Positions 1 to 11,629 of a stretch of 64,000 bases of DNA are shown piece after piece. Source of the DNA: Salvia splendens (taxonomy: Eukaryota; Streptophyta; Magnoliopsida; Lamiales; Lamiaceae). The notes beneath the pieces are model-generated. The model had not been told where the DNA came from. It did no database searches and saw nothing but the letters and a program-made list of their open reading frames with translations. The position numbers and the translations under genes are program-made. The DNA is taken from assembly GCF_004379255.2 (NCBI RefSeq), contig NC_056046.1:12214001-12278000 (forward strand). The letters run 5' to 3'. Position 1 is the stretch's first letter. Every line of letters begins with the position of its first letter.

Positions 1-613
1 GAATCTCTTAAAATGACTCTTTTAAATATATACAACGATTCATCTGGCATAGATGGAGATAATAGTTTAATTAATTCTTCTTCTATAGAGAAATAGATTT
101 AATATATAAACATGTAAATCCATATGTAAGATGCTCATAGGTAGAATATTTCGACGAAATGCAAAGACTAATTAAGATTCCAATTTACAATATTTCCGGT
201 TCGAAATTTAGAAACACAAACAATTATTGGTCACTTTTAAATGTAAGAACTAGAAGCATTAAAATATACTAATATACTACTTCCTCAGTGATGTGTAACT
301 TTCATAGCATATCTACACATAAATTAAAAGCCAGCTGTTTAGCTCGAAATTTCATTTGCAATTATGTAACTTGTCGGAGAGCTGCTCAATTAATTATCTA
401 TGCCAGGATTAAATAATTAAACTACAGAGTATATAGGTATAGCTTTGTGGTGGTGAATATTAATTTATAGTACATACCATGATTAATTAATCACACACGC
501 ATATATATAGTATGATGCATGTTAATTTAATTAAATTGTAGACTAGTGTGTGTTCCTAACTAATGCCACGTCTATGTTAATAATATAAGTAGTTTGGTAG
601 TTAGGGTTACTTA

Positions 614-639
614 CATTATTATTATTATTATTATTATTA
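614..639. repeat. (ATT)n microsatellite
   Basis: An uninterrupted ATT trinucleotide run of about eight to nine units. Confidence 0.9.
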
Positions 640-863
640 CTACAATTATTATTAGTATTGTTGACTTACTGTTCAAAATTTAGTCCGTACAACACCCTTA
701 ATTTAGTTTTTAGTAGGATTTAATTAGGAGAAAGTCTTGCTCTCGCACACGTTCTACAGTATTAAGTAACATTTACTTTTTCCATGTTAATTACACCGAC
801 ATAAATAAATATTATTTTAATGATAAGCCGGATTCCTCAACTTTGAATAGTGTTTTACGCCAT

Positions 864-925
864 ATTTTATGAGTTTTGATCAAATTTTTATGTGATTTTA
901 TGAGTTTTGATCAAATTTTTATGTG
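864..925. repeat. 31-bp tandem duplication
   Basis: Two head-to-tail copies of a 31-bp unit (864-894 and 895-925), each beginning attttatgagttttgatc. They look identical by eye, which suggests a recent slip or repair duplication. Confidence 0.85.
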
Positions 926-2182
926 GGAGAGACTTGTTCACATAAATTGACTGATGTCACACATGAGTTCATCGGCTTGAGTTTCAGCAAATTTTTTAGG
1001 TTCGAATTCGTTTCGACATGTCATTAATAATCCATGTAGAGTATTGTCGGCAAAAAGGGTTCAATTGCTAAAATACTAACGAATTTCAACTATGTTTGAT
1101 TTTCAACCCGTTTTAAAATACTAGTATTTATTTTTATCAAATTAGACGTATTCAAATCTGTTTTATTGTTTAAAAAATATTTAAGTTGAATTAAGTGAAT
1201 CATTATAGTCTAATTATATAAAATAATTTCTCAACAAGCTCGAATCTACACTTAAATAACTTGTTATCGTAGTGAACTCTGCACGAATCAAAGCTTATAG
1301 GTATAGCAATAAACCATATATTTATTTATTGTGATTTGACTTGATGTATTAATATTCAACCAGAGCGGTAGATGAGAGGAAAATCTGAGTTACTTAATTT
1401 ATACATACACCTTCAATTGTTAGTATTTTCAACTTAAAAAGGGTATACTAAAACATCAACTACAAGCTGTACTCATTTTCCGATTTCCATTATTGATATA
1501 GCACACAACTGATAATGAATAAATTAAATCCAATCAAGGATTGTTTACGTGAACAAAATTTAATTTGATATAATTTTCGTCTTTTAAATTTTCGATATGC
1601 AATTTAATGTAGGAAAATCTCACCATATACTTCTCGCTGTCGCACGTTATTAAAATTGATGCTACCTAGACCAACTAGATTATTTACGTACTGTAGCATT
1701 TAGGTAAAACAATTAATTTCATTAAACAACTGCACAACTTGAATTCTCAAAAAAAAAAAAAAACTGAATACACTTGAAAATAAAAATGCAGATACAAATA
1801 ATTGATAATAAATAAATAAAATTTCACTTGGGACCAAAAGAGGTTTTGCCTCACATGCATTAGACATAATAAATACAAATACAAGAAAAAAGCGAGGGCG
1901 ATTTATGATTATAGATTGAGATGCGATTAAAAGTAATAAACAGTTTGTCATTGCCATTACTCTTTCACTTTCCATTTCTTGCCCTCGCCTAAGCTCTTTT
2001 ATTTCTTTAGGTGAACAGTGTTGCACTCTTTTCCAGGACCACCATTAGTCTTTACCCAATATATATCACCTAATTGTAAACACACACATACACACTAAAC
2101 ATCCATGTTGCTTAAAATTTGATCTTACATTAGATTTGATGAAGCCCACAACCCTTAAATTACTATACTAGGAGTATATGTT

Positions 2183-2557
2183 TTTGGCAAATTGTCAAAT
2201 AAACTATGAAATATAGTCAAATTATGGTTTCTCCCATACTTTTCAATATTGGAATTTTAAATCACAAAGATTCAAAATTTCGCAATTATCTCATATGTCG
2301 TTTTTCCGATAAAACCCGTGATGACGTGGCAACCAAATTTCAAAATTATATAACCATCGTTTCTAAGTAAACCACACGACATCGTTATGTGTCAGGTTTT
2401 GTCTACGTAGATAAGTCTGGTTGCCACATCATCACGTCATTGGAAAAACGTTAATTGCAAAATTTTAAACCTTGGTGATTTATCATTCCAGTTTTGAAAA
2501 GTACGAGACAAACCAGAATTTGACTATTTTTCGTGATTTATTTAGCAAAGTGTCTTT
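2183..2557. mobile_element. Long-TIR non-autonomous DNA element (Mutator-like MITE)
   Basis: The first and last ~150 bp are imperfect inverted copies. The left arm has tcaaataaactatgaaa, matched inverted on the right as ctaaataaatcacgaaa. Deeper in, tgatgacgtggcaacc on the left matches ggttgccacatcatca on the right. Only about 70 bp separates the arms and no protein is encoded. Long TIRs without coding capacity are typical of Mutator-like MITEs, so the family is inferred from structure. I could not fix a target duplication; the ends are approximate. Confidence 0.6.
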
Positions 2558-2559
2558 AT

Positions 2560-4519
2560 CATTTATAGTCCTCAAAGTTAATAAGTAGAATTATTGTTGG
2601 ACCCTCCTCCAATAATCTTTGTGGGCATAAATTAGATTGTATTTATGGTTGTATAAACAAAATTATAATCGGGAAATGTCGGATTAATGTAGAGAAATGT
2701 GGGTGGGTGCCCTAAATCTTGATATACTATATATTATGATGGTACAAGTGTCCCGTGACAAGGGCTAGACAATATCTTAAAATGTATGCGTATGGGGCGT
2801 GTGGATGTGGACTTGTAAGGAGAGTTGTGGACCATTGGTAGCATGATTAGTTAAAGTATGTGTGTCTATGTGCCCCCTCCCCTAATGCACCTATATACAT
2901 CTAATGCCTAATAATAACTCTTTCACATTAATTACACCATTTTTTGTGGTACATTTATTTACATCCCATATCTCAGATTCCATATTTCAATCAAAACCCC
3001 CACTTTTTTTTACAACTAATTCCTCTAATTATTTACCCATTCACTAAATATGCTTTAATACCTTTTTATTTAACTCCTAAATCCCAAGTCCCTCATCTAT
3101 GCCTTCATTTTTCAATTTCTTGTTTCTAATTTCAATATTCCTCACATCTTTTCTACGTGTATTTATGGATTGATAAGTATATTTTATGGTTTAAACTTCG
3201 AAATTATTTTTTATAAATGATGTTTATTTATAAAAAAACAATCAAACTTAGCAAACCTATTCAATTTTGGCTTGCGATTGAAAATTTTGACTTTAAAAAA
3301 CTGAATCAAACTCGTTGAATTCTGGCGTGGAAAATACAATGATAAGGTGGGATTCAAAATGACTTAATGATTGTGCTCTTTTATTCCAATCAATGCAATT
3401 ATATCTGTGTGACGATAAAGCCTATCTTAAATGTAAATTGTTTCTATTTCAATCAAGCAATAAATTGAGAGTTTAATAATTATTGATAATCTTTTAAAAG
3501 ATTAAGCGAGGATTCTACATGGCTCCATTCTAAAATCTCTTGATGATAAGAAAAGTCAGTCAATGGAATTTATATAGTAGTTTTAGTTCTTCATTAAAAT
3601 TAATATGAGATATTTTTATGGTTATTTTTTTCTTCATATGTTAACATTCTCCTTTAAACCCTTCGAAGTGAACATTGGATGTGTTGAACTTTTTTCTAAT
3701 AAAATTGGGCCAGCCCATTATTAGAATTAGCCCAAATTTAAAGCCCAAAAAAATATTATTGGGTCATTCATTTTTTTAGTTTCAGTCTAGATTTATAGTA
3801 TTAGTTAAATTTAGTCTACAATCGGCGACTCACTCTAATAATATGATAGAAATCAATAGGGTTTCATCCTAAAATAATCGGGAATAAAATTAGGGGCTTA
3901 TGAAACTTATATACCACTAGTTTCAATTTTATTTTTACGTGACATTGATATGAGATATTGTTATAGTTATTTTTATTTTAAGTGCCAACACTATTTTCAT
4001 TTATTATACTAGGAAATCTAGCGAAACAATTCCACTTTCAGTTGATGGATTCTTGGTCACGATGACAAAAATGTAAATTTTCAAGAATTTCGACGTTTGT
4101 GCTCCAAAATTCAAAATAGTTCTACAAATTATACTTAAAGCTGTAGATTTGTGTCATGTCTAATATTGATCATAATTGAATGTGTGTAATATAAATAAAA
4201 ATGCTACGGTATACATATAGCTAGTGTTTAGTTTTTGGGAACAAACCGTTGAGATTAACGCGGCGAGTTGATTTTAATTTTTCTATGTTTCATTTTGTGG
4301 GGAAGTAATGGCCCTATTAGAAATAGGTCACTCACCCCTTAAAATGATTTATAAAGGGGAGAGTTATCCATCCTTATATATATGAGATGAAATCATCACT
4401 AAGTCGATGTGGGACAAGATTTAATAGTTTTAACACACCCCTCACGTGTGGGCAGGAATGACACATCGATCTTCCACTCGTGAGGTAAATAGATAAGAGA
4501 TAAAGAGAAATCCATTATC
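2560..4519. other. Intergenic, no gene seen
   Basis: AT-rich DNA without a supported gene. The last ~140 bp before the copia element (cgatgtgggacaag, ccctcacgtgtgg) has the look of an older LTR-type repeat into which the element jumped, but I could not delimit it. Confidence 0.5.
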
Positions 4520-4524
4520 GACTT

Positions 4525-5116
4525 TGTAATAATGGAGTGCCCATTTCAGTTGGAAGAAGCTCGGCTAGAAAGGAGTTCGGTAAGCTCGGCTTACCGAGCT
4601 GGAACTAGTCTGGAACTAGCCGAGAAGAAGAAGAAGAAGAAGGCAGAAGTCGGTAAGCTCAGCGGTAAGGAAGCTCGGTAAGGAAGCTCGGCGTTGAGCT
4701 GGAATGAGCCGAGAAGGAAGAGTTCGGTTGTAAGCCAAGAAGGAGTTCGGTTGTAAGCCGAGGAAGGAGTTCGGTCTTGAACCGAGAAGGTAGAAGCAAC
4801 CTAGCCGAACTAGCCGTTGGAGCAGCAGTTAGTTAGCTGAGATATAGCGGTTATTCTTCTTGCTTTCTTGATTCTTCTTGTAGTTAGTTAGTAGCAGTTG
4901 CTACGTGATTATAGAGCTTTAAATAGCTCACCGTGTATGTAGTTTAGAGTAGAGTTTTATCAATAAAGAGTTTTCCAGTTTTCTCTCCAAGATTATCATC
5001 TTCAATACTCAAAGTGTGAGTGTGTGTGTTTTCTGCATTGTGTGATCTCATACAACAGTGAGTGTGTGTGTGATCTTATTGAGTGTGTGAAAGCCTTGTG
5101 TGTGCCAATCCTAACA
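4525..5116 (+). repeat. 5' LTR of the copia element
   Basis: 592 bp, TG...CA. It contains a TATA-like tttaaatag near 4918 and AATAAA near 4962, followed by a GTGTGT-rich end. The first 250 bp carry many variants of agctcggtaa and gttcggttgtaagccgag, plausible tandem regulatory repeats in U3. Confidence 0.93.
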
Positions 5117-5135
5117 AGTGGCGCCGTCTGTGGGA
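5117..5135 (+). other. Primer-binding site of the copia element
   Basis: It begins two bases after the LTR with TGGCGCCGT, the 3'-end complement of plant tRNA-Asp, but the match weakens after about nine bases. Primer identity is therefore tentative. Confidence 0.6.
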
Positions 5136-5180
5136 AAGGGATATTGAAACTGATTTGCAGAGGATCAACCGGTTTCAAAG

Positions 5181-7946
5181 ATGGCAGCAAGGCTTGATGC
5201 AGAAAAGTTCACAGGCAAGAATGATTATGGCCTGTGGAAGATGAAGATGAAGGCGGTTTTAATTCAACAAGGCTTGGCGGCAGTTTTTGCAAAACCAGAG
5301 GAGAAAGGAAAGGCTCCAGTGCTTGATGAAAAAGCTCAGGCAAAGATGGAGGAGATGCAGCTCAAGGCACATTCTGCAGTGATTCTGTGCCTTGGAGATA
5401 AGGTCTTGAGGGAAGTTCAAGAAGCCAAGACTGCGGTGGAGATCTTGGACAAGTTAGATGAAGTTTACTTGGCCAAATCCTTGGCTAACCGGCTGTATCT
5501 CAAGAAGAGGCTGTATGCCTATAGTTTTTCTGGAGATAGGTCCATCATTGAGCAGCTAGAGGAGTTCAACAAGATCATTGATGACCTGGGATCTGTTGAT
5601 GTCAAGATCTCAGATGAGGATAAGGCCATTCTCACCTTGAATGCCTTGCCTAGCTCGTATGACCAGCTAAGTGATGCAATTATCTATGGAAGAGATAAAC
5701 CTATCACCTATGCAGAAGTCTATTCAGCCTTGATGGCCAAAGAACTCCAGAAGACAGCCAACAGAGGCTCTGCAAGCTCCAATGTTCAAGCTGCAGAGGC
5801 CTTGAATGTGAAGAAGTTCAAGAAGCAGAACTTCAAGAAGAAGTTTGAGGGCCCTAAACCCTCAAGTTCTGATGCTCAGAAGGAAACCAGAGCTTGCTAT
5901 TGGTGCAAGAAACCTGGACATTTGAAGAAAGATTGTCATGCATGGAAGAGAAAGATGGCCTCTGAGGGACACAATCAATCTGATTGTGTGGAGAGTGCTG
6001 ATCCCCCGGCTCAACTCATGAATATCAGTGATAGTGGGGTCAGTCATAGGTGGATAATGGACTCGGGGTGCAGCTTCCATATGTGCCCCAATAGAAGCTG
6101 GTTTCATGATCTTCAAGAAGCATCGGGTACGGTTGTTCTTGGTAATAACCACATTTGTCAGATCAAAGGAATAGGGAAGGTAAAGCTAAGCCTACAAGAT
6201 GGCTCTATAAAGATCCTAACTGGGGTGAGGTATATTCCAGAAGTAAAGAGGAACCTCATCTCATTGGGAATGCTGGAACAGAAAGGGTTCACCATATTGA
6301 TGAGTCAAGGAAAATTGTTTGTGAAATCTGGAGATGCAGTGATGATGGAGGCTGACAGAGAGCATATTCTCTATTATCTGAAGGCTAAGGCTGTTGATGG
6401 AGAAAGCAATGCAGTGTCAGATGATTCCATAATGCTATGGCACAAGAGATTGGGCCACCCAGCCGAAGGAAGCTTGAAAGAACTCATCAAGAAGGGTCTG
6501 ATCTCTGGAGATTTCAACAAGATGGACCCCTGTGAGCAATGTATACTTGGAAAGGCTAAGAAGGCACCCTATCCTACAGGTATTCACTCTTCTACAGCCC
6601 CTTTAGACTACATACATAGTGATCTTTGGGGGCCTTCACCGGTGTGTTCAATTGGTGGAGGAAAGTATTATCTAGCTATCATTGATGACTATACAAGAAA
6701 GTTGTGGGTATATATTCTTAAAGAAAAATCTGAAACACTCACAAAGTTCAAGATATGGTGTAAGGAGGTTGAGCTAGAGAAGGGTAGAAGTGTTAAATGC
6801 TTAAGGACAGACAATGGCCTAGAGTTCTTGTCTGCTGAGTTTGATCTGTTCTGTAAAGAGAAGGGTATGAAGAGGCACCGGACTGTTCCTGGTAATCCTC
6901 AGCAAAATGGTGTTGTGGAAAGGATGAATAGGACAATCCTAGAGAGGGTGAGGTGCTTACTTCTTGGGTCTGGTTTGAGCAGCAGATTCTGGGGTGAGGC
7001 TGTGTATACAGCAGCCTATCTCATCAATAAATGCCCATCTACTGCCCTGAAATCTGAAACTCCTGATTACATGTGGTATGGAGCTCATAGTGACTACTCA
7101 AAATACAAGGTGTTTGGGTGTGTGGCCTATGCTCATGCTAGGCAAAGTAAGCTTGAAGCTAGGGCTCTGAAATGTATCTTGCTGGGGTATCAGAGGGGTG
7201 TTAAGGGGTATAGGCTCTGGTGTATTGAGCCCGGTAAGCAGAAGGTCTTGGTGAGTAGGGATGTGGTGTTCTTGGAGGATCAGATGCCATACCTGAAAGA
7301 TAAGCCGGACTCCAATGAAGATGAGGGTGATTTCTTCAAGGTGGAGCCTGTGGGGGTTGGCCTAGGAGCAGGTGGAGTTATTGACTCAGGGAGTGAGTCT
7401 GATTCAGATAAAGAAGAGGCTCCAACTCAGGGCAACCAGGCTGGTGAGTCTATATCAGACTCTATCAGAGACTATCAGCTTGCAAGGGACAGAGTTAGAA
7501 GAGAAACAAGGCCACCAACAAAGTTCTCTGATGTTGTGTATTATGCTCTGTGTGCTGCTGAAGGTATTGATGGTGCAGATCCACTCACATATAAAGAAGC
7601 TATGCAGAGTAAAGATAGAGAAAGATGGATTGAAGCCATGAATGAGGAAATAGAGTCTTTACTCAAGAACAAAACATGGATTTTGGTGGACAAATCCAAG
7701 CTGAATACAGTTGAAAAGGGGAGAGTGAAGGTGATTAAGATTAACACCTTGCGCAATCCGGCTGACATGCTAACAAAGTCTCTAGGTAGAGACAAGTTTG
7801 ATCATTGCAAGAAATTGATCAATGTTTGTGCAAGAACTGAGATGAGCCCTCAGGTGGAGAATTGTAATAATGGAGTGCTCATTTCAGTTGGAAGAAGCTC
7901 GGCTAGAAAGGAGTTCGGTAAGCTCGGCTTACCGAGCTGGAACTAG
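5181..7946 (+). CDS. Copia Gag-Pol lacking RT (921 aa)
   Basis: One open frame. Gag (UBN2-like) covers roughly residues 1-200. A CCHC zinc knuckle lies at C239-C252 and the protease active site DSG at 294-296. A GAG-pre-integrase HKRLGH motif is near residue 421. The integrase core has D481, D544 and E580; D and E are separated by 35 residues as expected. After KNKTWILV near residue 836 the frame jumps to ADMLTKSLG, the extreme C-terminus of RNase H. All of reverse transcriptase and most of RNase H (normally about 450 residues) are missing, without a frame break. The frame runs 84 bp into the 3' LTR before stopping. Start chosen: first ATG after the primer site. Protein function is likely limited to Gag, protease and integrase. 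Confidence 0.92.
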   Translation: MAARLDAEKFTGKNDYGLWKMKMKAVLIQQGLAAVFAKPEEKGKAPVLDEKAQAKMEEMQLKAHSAVILCLGDKVLREVQEAKTAVEILDKLDEVYLAKSLANRLYLKKRLYAYSFSGDRSIIEQLEEFNKIIDDLGSVDVKISDEDKAILTLNALPSSYDQLSDAIIYGRDKPITYAEVYSALMAKELQKTANRGSASSNVQAAEALNVKKFKKQNFKKKFEGPKPSSSDAQKETRACYWCKKPGHLKKDCHAWKRKMASEGHNQSDCVESADPPAQLMNISDSGVSHRWIMDSGCSFHMCPNRSWFHDLQEASGTVVLGNNHICQIKGIGKVKLSLQDGSIKILTGVRYIPEVKRNLISLGMLEQKGFTILMSQGKLFVKSGDAVMMEADREHILYYLKAKAVDGESNAVSDDSIMLWHKRLGHPAEGSLKELIKKGLISGDFNKMDPCEQCILGKAKKAPYPTGIHSSTAPLDYIHSDLWGPSPVCSIGGGKYYLAIIDDYTRKLWVYILKEKSETLTKFKIWCKEVELEKGRSVKCLRTDNGLEFLSAEFDLFCKEKGMKRHRTVPGNPQQNGVVERMNRTILERVRCLLLGSGLSSRFWGEAVYTAAYLINKCPSTALKSETPDYMWYGAHSDYSKYKVFGCVAYAHARQSKLEARALKCILLGYQRGVKGYRLWCIEPGKQKVLVSRDVVFLEDQMPYLKDKPDSNEDEGDFFKVEPVGVGLGAGGVIDSGSESDSDKEEAPTQGNQAGESISDSIRDYQLARDRVRRETRPPTKFSDVVYYALCAAEGIDGADPLTYKEAMQSKDRERWIEAMNEEIESLLKNKTWILVDKSKLNTVEKGRVKVIKINTLRNPADMLTKSLGRDKFDHCKKLINVCARTEMSPQVENCNNGVLISVGRSSARKEFGKLGLPSWN

Positions 7947-8454
7947 TCTGGAACTAGCCGAGAAGAAGAAGAAGAAGAAGGCAGAAGTCGGTAAGCTCAG
8001 CGGTAAGGAAGCTCGGTAAGGAAGCTCGGCGTTGAGCTGGAATGAGCCGAGAAGGAAGAGTTCGGTTGTAAGCCGAGAAGGAGTTCGGTTGTAAGCCGAG
8101 GAAGGAGTTCGGTCTTGAACCGAGAAGGTAGAAGCAACCTAGCCGAACTAGCCGTTGGAGCAGCAGTTAGTTAGCTGAGATATAGCGGTTATTCTTCTTG
8201 CTTTCTTGATTCTTCTTGTAGTTAGTTAGTAGCAGTTGCTACGTGATTATAGAGCTTTAAATAGCTCACCGTGTATGTAGTTTAGAGTAGAGTTTTATCA
8301 ATAAAGAGTTTTCCAGTTTTCTCTCCAAGATTATCATCTTCAATACTCAAAGTGTGAGTGTGTGTGTTTTCTGCATTGTGTGATCTCATACAACAGTGAG
8401 TGTGTGTGTGATCTTATTGAGTGTGTGAAAGCCTTGTGTGTGCCAATCCTAACA
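7863..8454 (+). repeat. 3' LTR of the copia element
   Basis: 592 bp, the same length as the 5' LTR. The two differences I see are gtgccc/gtgctc near the start and agccaag/agccgag about 210 bp in. It is followed directly by the gactt target duplication. Confidence 0.93.
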
Positions 8455-8459
8455 GACTT

Positions 8460-9754
8460 GGGCCGAAATTTTTTCTTTGGTGGGAAATAACAAACTCGAG
8501 GTAAAGTTCGTGATATTATTTGTCAATTTCAAAGTTCGTGGGAAAAACCCAACTTTTGAAAGTTTCATGATATTATGTGTCAATATCCCTATAATTAATT
8601 AACTATAAACGGTTATAACAACAAATATAGCTATCAGACGTTTATAATTAATTAGAAGACACAAATGGAAGTGTCCTAAAAAAGTAAAAAATTAGATTAA
8701 TTTGTCTTTTATTTAAACACTTTCTTTTGCTTCCTAATTTTTATTTATTTTAAAAAAAATTTCAGCACAAGTAAATGCGTCTCAATTTTTGTGTTTCTAA
8801 AAAATGTTTTTTTGTAGTGTTATTTTAAAAGTAAGACAGATTTCTTGTGGATGTTATTAGTATGTTGTTTTCAAATTGAGACTGTAATAGTACTCTTCTT
8901 TATATCCTTCAGATTTTTCTCATAATGAATCTCGAATGCAATTCTATTTTTCAACTATGAAATAAGGTTGAGATATGCGAGCGTATAAAAGTCATATTTC
9001 AAATCAGAATATTGCTCCAGTTTTTTTTTTTTAATCAAAATGTCCAAAGCTCAAGTACGTACGATTTCAGTTATCCATAGGATGACATGCTTTTGAAACC
9101 AATCTCAAATATTAAGATAGAAAATAGGTTAAATAGCCCACTTTCATTTTCCATACATTAAAAAACATGTACTCCATATTCTTTGGGAAATTTAATATTA
9201 TGCAAAACTTTCAATAAGAGAGACTTATTACACTCAAGAATAAACAAAAAATTAAAATCGAAAGATATACTAGAATCTATGATAGATTGACTTGTTCACC
9301 AAATACGTCACCTAGACTAAGACAGCAAAAATAGACGCAAATCATTAAAATATATGATTGAAAATTGAATTGACCCATATAAAAAATTAGAAACAAAACA
9401 TACTTTTGGGCAAACATCAATAAACAAAGTTCTACTTTTACGAAAAAATATGACTAAAATGATAACCCCATACCGCCAGGTATAGATTTATTGAAGAAGA
9501 AAAAAGAGGAATTAAATTTGGTAGCCAAGAAGAGCTGAGAATGCCATGTTCTGTTTTCACATGTATAGTTTGATTCCAACTTCATGAGACATTGGTGCGT
9601 GCCTTTTATTTAATTCACCCTGTTTGGTCCGGACAACTTAACCGAATAAATTCATCTATTTCTTTCTTACAATTCACTACTATGTTATGTTTCTTGTCTT
9701 TACGTGAAAATGATACTAATACAATAATTTTATTTAATTGGTTGTTTGTCAATA
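8460..9754. other. Intergenic, no gene seen
   Basis: AT-rich. A short repeated phrase (aaagttcgtg near 8504 and 8531, then tttcatgatattatgtgtc) suggests a remnant of an old TIR element, not resolved further. Confidence 0.5.
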
Positions 9755-9982
9755 TAAGAGCATTCACAATAGGGCGCCCTATAGTCTGCCCTATAGGGCG
9801 TCCTATGCTCCGCCACATCAGCATTTCATCCTCCTACCCTTCCACCTACAGTGGGATACCCTATAGTCCGCCCTAAGCATTTTATTTATTTGAATATTTA
9901 AAACACTACAAAAATTGGAAAAAAAAACTTCATTTCATTAAAAGTCAAACATTACACTACGAAATAAAAAAACTATAAATTC

Positions 9983-11288
9983 TCAACGGCGGTTACGGTC
10001 CCAAACTTCTTCAATCATGTCGTTCTTGAGCTGAGCATGGTCTTGTTGGTTGCGCATTGAGGCCTGTCTAGATAGAACCTCTTTGAAGCCCATCGGTAAT
10101 CCTCGAACGTGGGGCGGGGCCGCCGTGCTGGAGCTAGATCCACCTTCATCATCGCCCCAATCGGTGACTCTTCCACCTTCGTGTTCGACTATCATGTTAT
10201 GCAAGATGATGCACGCATACATGGCATCGACGATGACGTCCTTGTACCAGAACCGCGCCGAACCCTTCACTATTGCCCACCGCGCTTGGAGCACACCAAA
10301 TGCCCGCTCAACATCATTCCGCGCAGCCTCCTGCTTTTGCGCGAATAAAACTCTCTTCTCACTCATTGAGCAGCTGATCGTCTTCAAAAAAACAGGCCAC
10401 CTCATGTATATGTCATCGGCCAAGTAGTACCCCATATGATATTGGCGTCCGTTGGCAGTGAAGTCGATGGCCGGGCCGTTGCCATTGCATTGCTCGGTGA
10501 AGAGGTTAGATGAGTTGAGGACATTGATGTCGTTGTTCGACCCCGCTACACCGAAGTAAGCATGCCAGATCTAGAGCCGATGATCAGCGAGGGCTTCGAG
10601 GATCATCGTCGGGTGGCTGCCCTTGTATCCACTGGTAAATTGGCCTCTCCACGCCGTCGGACAATTCTTCCACTCCCAGTTCATACAATCAATGATCCCT
10701 AGCATTCCAGAAAAGTTGTGCGCCGTCTCGTGCATCTTCATCAGGGCCTGACAATCCTCAGCAGTCAGCTTTCGCAAATAGGTGTTGCTATAAGCCTCCA
10801 CAACTCCCCTACAAAAATTCTTCAGGCACTCGAGGCCAGTTGTCTCCCCGGTGAAGGTACTCGTCGAACATGTCCGCCGTGGTGCCGTAGGCCAACTGCC
10901 GGAGAGCAACCGTGCACTTCTGCAACGGCGTAAGTCCGGGTCTGCCGATGCCATCTTCCCGATACTGGAAGTATTCATCACGTGCCTCCAACGTTTGGAC
11001 AATGCTGAGAAAAAGATCTCGCCGCTTTCTAAAACGACGGTGAAAAATCGTCGGGCCCCACCGTGGTTGCTCGTCAAAATAGTCTGCGAACAGACGTTGG
11101 TGAACTACGTTGTGCTCGCGGCGGACAAACGTCTGACGTCGAATCGGACATGGGATCCGCACCGCCTGGGCCTGCTCCGCCGCTTCGCGCTCCATTTCGG
11201 ACACGCATTCCGCCGCAGCCTCATGAACGCAATCGAATAAGGCTCGAGTAATGCCCTCCGAGGTACTCCAGTCGTCGCTGTGTCTCAT
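9983..11288 (-). pseudogene. Harbinger transposase (HARBI1-like, DDE), broken
   Basis: Reads from ATG at 11288 (MRHSDDWSTSEG) to a stop near 9983, about 435 codons, the usual length for PIF/Harbinger transposases. The catalytic residues are all recognisable: first Asp in GIIDCMNWEWKN, second in SNNDINVL, Glu in VERAFGVLQARW. Two lesions are visible: a one-base frameshift in a CCCC tract near 10845-10855, and an in-frame TAG at 10571-10573 just before IWHAYFGVAG. The rest is open, so decay is recent. A TATA-like tatttaaacc lies upstream. No ORF1 Myb-like gene is present inside this element, so it would have depended on one supplied elsewhere. Confidence 0.9.
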
Positions 11289-11419
11289 TTTTTTCAGTGA
11301 GAAAGATTGGAAGTGAAATATTGGTGTGTGGGGAAAGTGAGAGATGGGAGAGAATTATTGGTGTGGGAAATGGAAGAGAAATGGGGGTTTAAATAGATAA
11401 AAATTTCAAAAAAACGGAA

Positions 11420-11626
11420 AATGCGTTGCATCGTCCGCGGTATCGCCCGCGTGACCCGCAGTGGGGCGGACGATACTGCGGACGATGCGTGTTCCGACGC
11501 CATCGTCAACGGACGATGTATAGGGAACGGATGATGCATGTGGGCATCGTCCGTATGGCTACAGTGGCGGACGATAGCCCACCCGATACATCAGGCGGAC
11601 TATCGTCCGTCCCACTGTGGATGCTC
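11420..11626. repeat. Subterminal GCATCGTCCG repeat array of the Harbinger element
   Basis: Many direct and inverted copies of CATCGTCCG/CGGACGATG are concentrated between the TIR and the transposase leader. Subterminal repeats of this kind usually bind the transposition complex. The same array recurs at 52279-52480. Confidence 0.8.
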
Positions 11627-11629
11627 TAA

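Larger units (their letters stand above)
1..2182. other. AT-rich intergenic DNA, no gene seen
   Basis: I find no coding region with a recognisable domain on either strand. The stretch is strongly AT-rich, with short homopolymers, an ATT microsatellite and a small tandem duplication, listed separately. Confidence 0.6.
4525..8454 (+). mobile_element. Ty1/copia LTR retrotransposon, RT-deleted, very young
   Basis: It has two 592-bp LTRs that differ at only two positions by eye, both starting TG and ending CA. The 5-bp target duplication gactt flanks it exactly at 4520-4524 and 8455-8459. A tRNA primer-binding-like sequence (tggcgccgtctgtggga) follows the 5' LTR and a short purine-rich tract (ggtggagaa) precedes the 3' LTR. 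The interior encodes one open gag-protease-integrase reading frame but no reverse transcriptase. The near-identical LTRs mean recent insertion, so the copy was probably replicated by proteins from another element (inference). Confidence 0.95.
9758..11626 (-). mobile_element. PIF/Harbinger transposon with transposase only
   Basis: Bounded by TAA target duplications (9755-9757 and 11627-11629), the TWA-type 3-bp duplication of PIF/Harbinger. The TIRs match: GAGCATTCACAATAGG at the left and, inverted, GAGCATCCACAGTGGG at the right. Length 1,869 bp. It carries a damaged transposase on the minus strand and no Myb-like second gene. The right-hand 200 bp (upstream of the transposase) is packed with GCATCGTCCG-type motifs. 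The same ends recur in the element at 52279-53747. Confidence 0.93.

Noticed and set aside
1700..2026. 108-codon open stretch on the minus strand
   Set aside because: Low complexity, Phe/Leu-rich, no domain, no promoter or splice context; typical of AT-rich noise.
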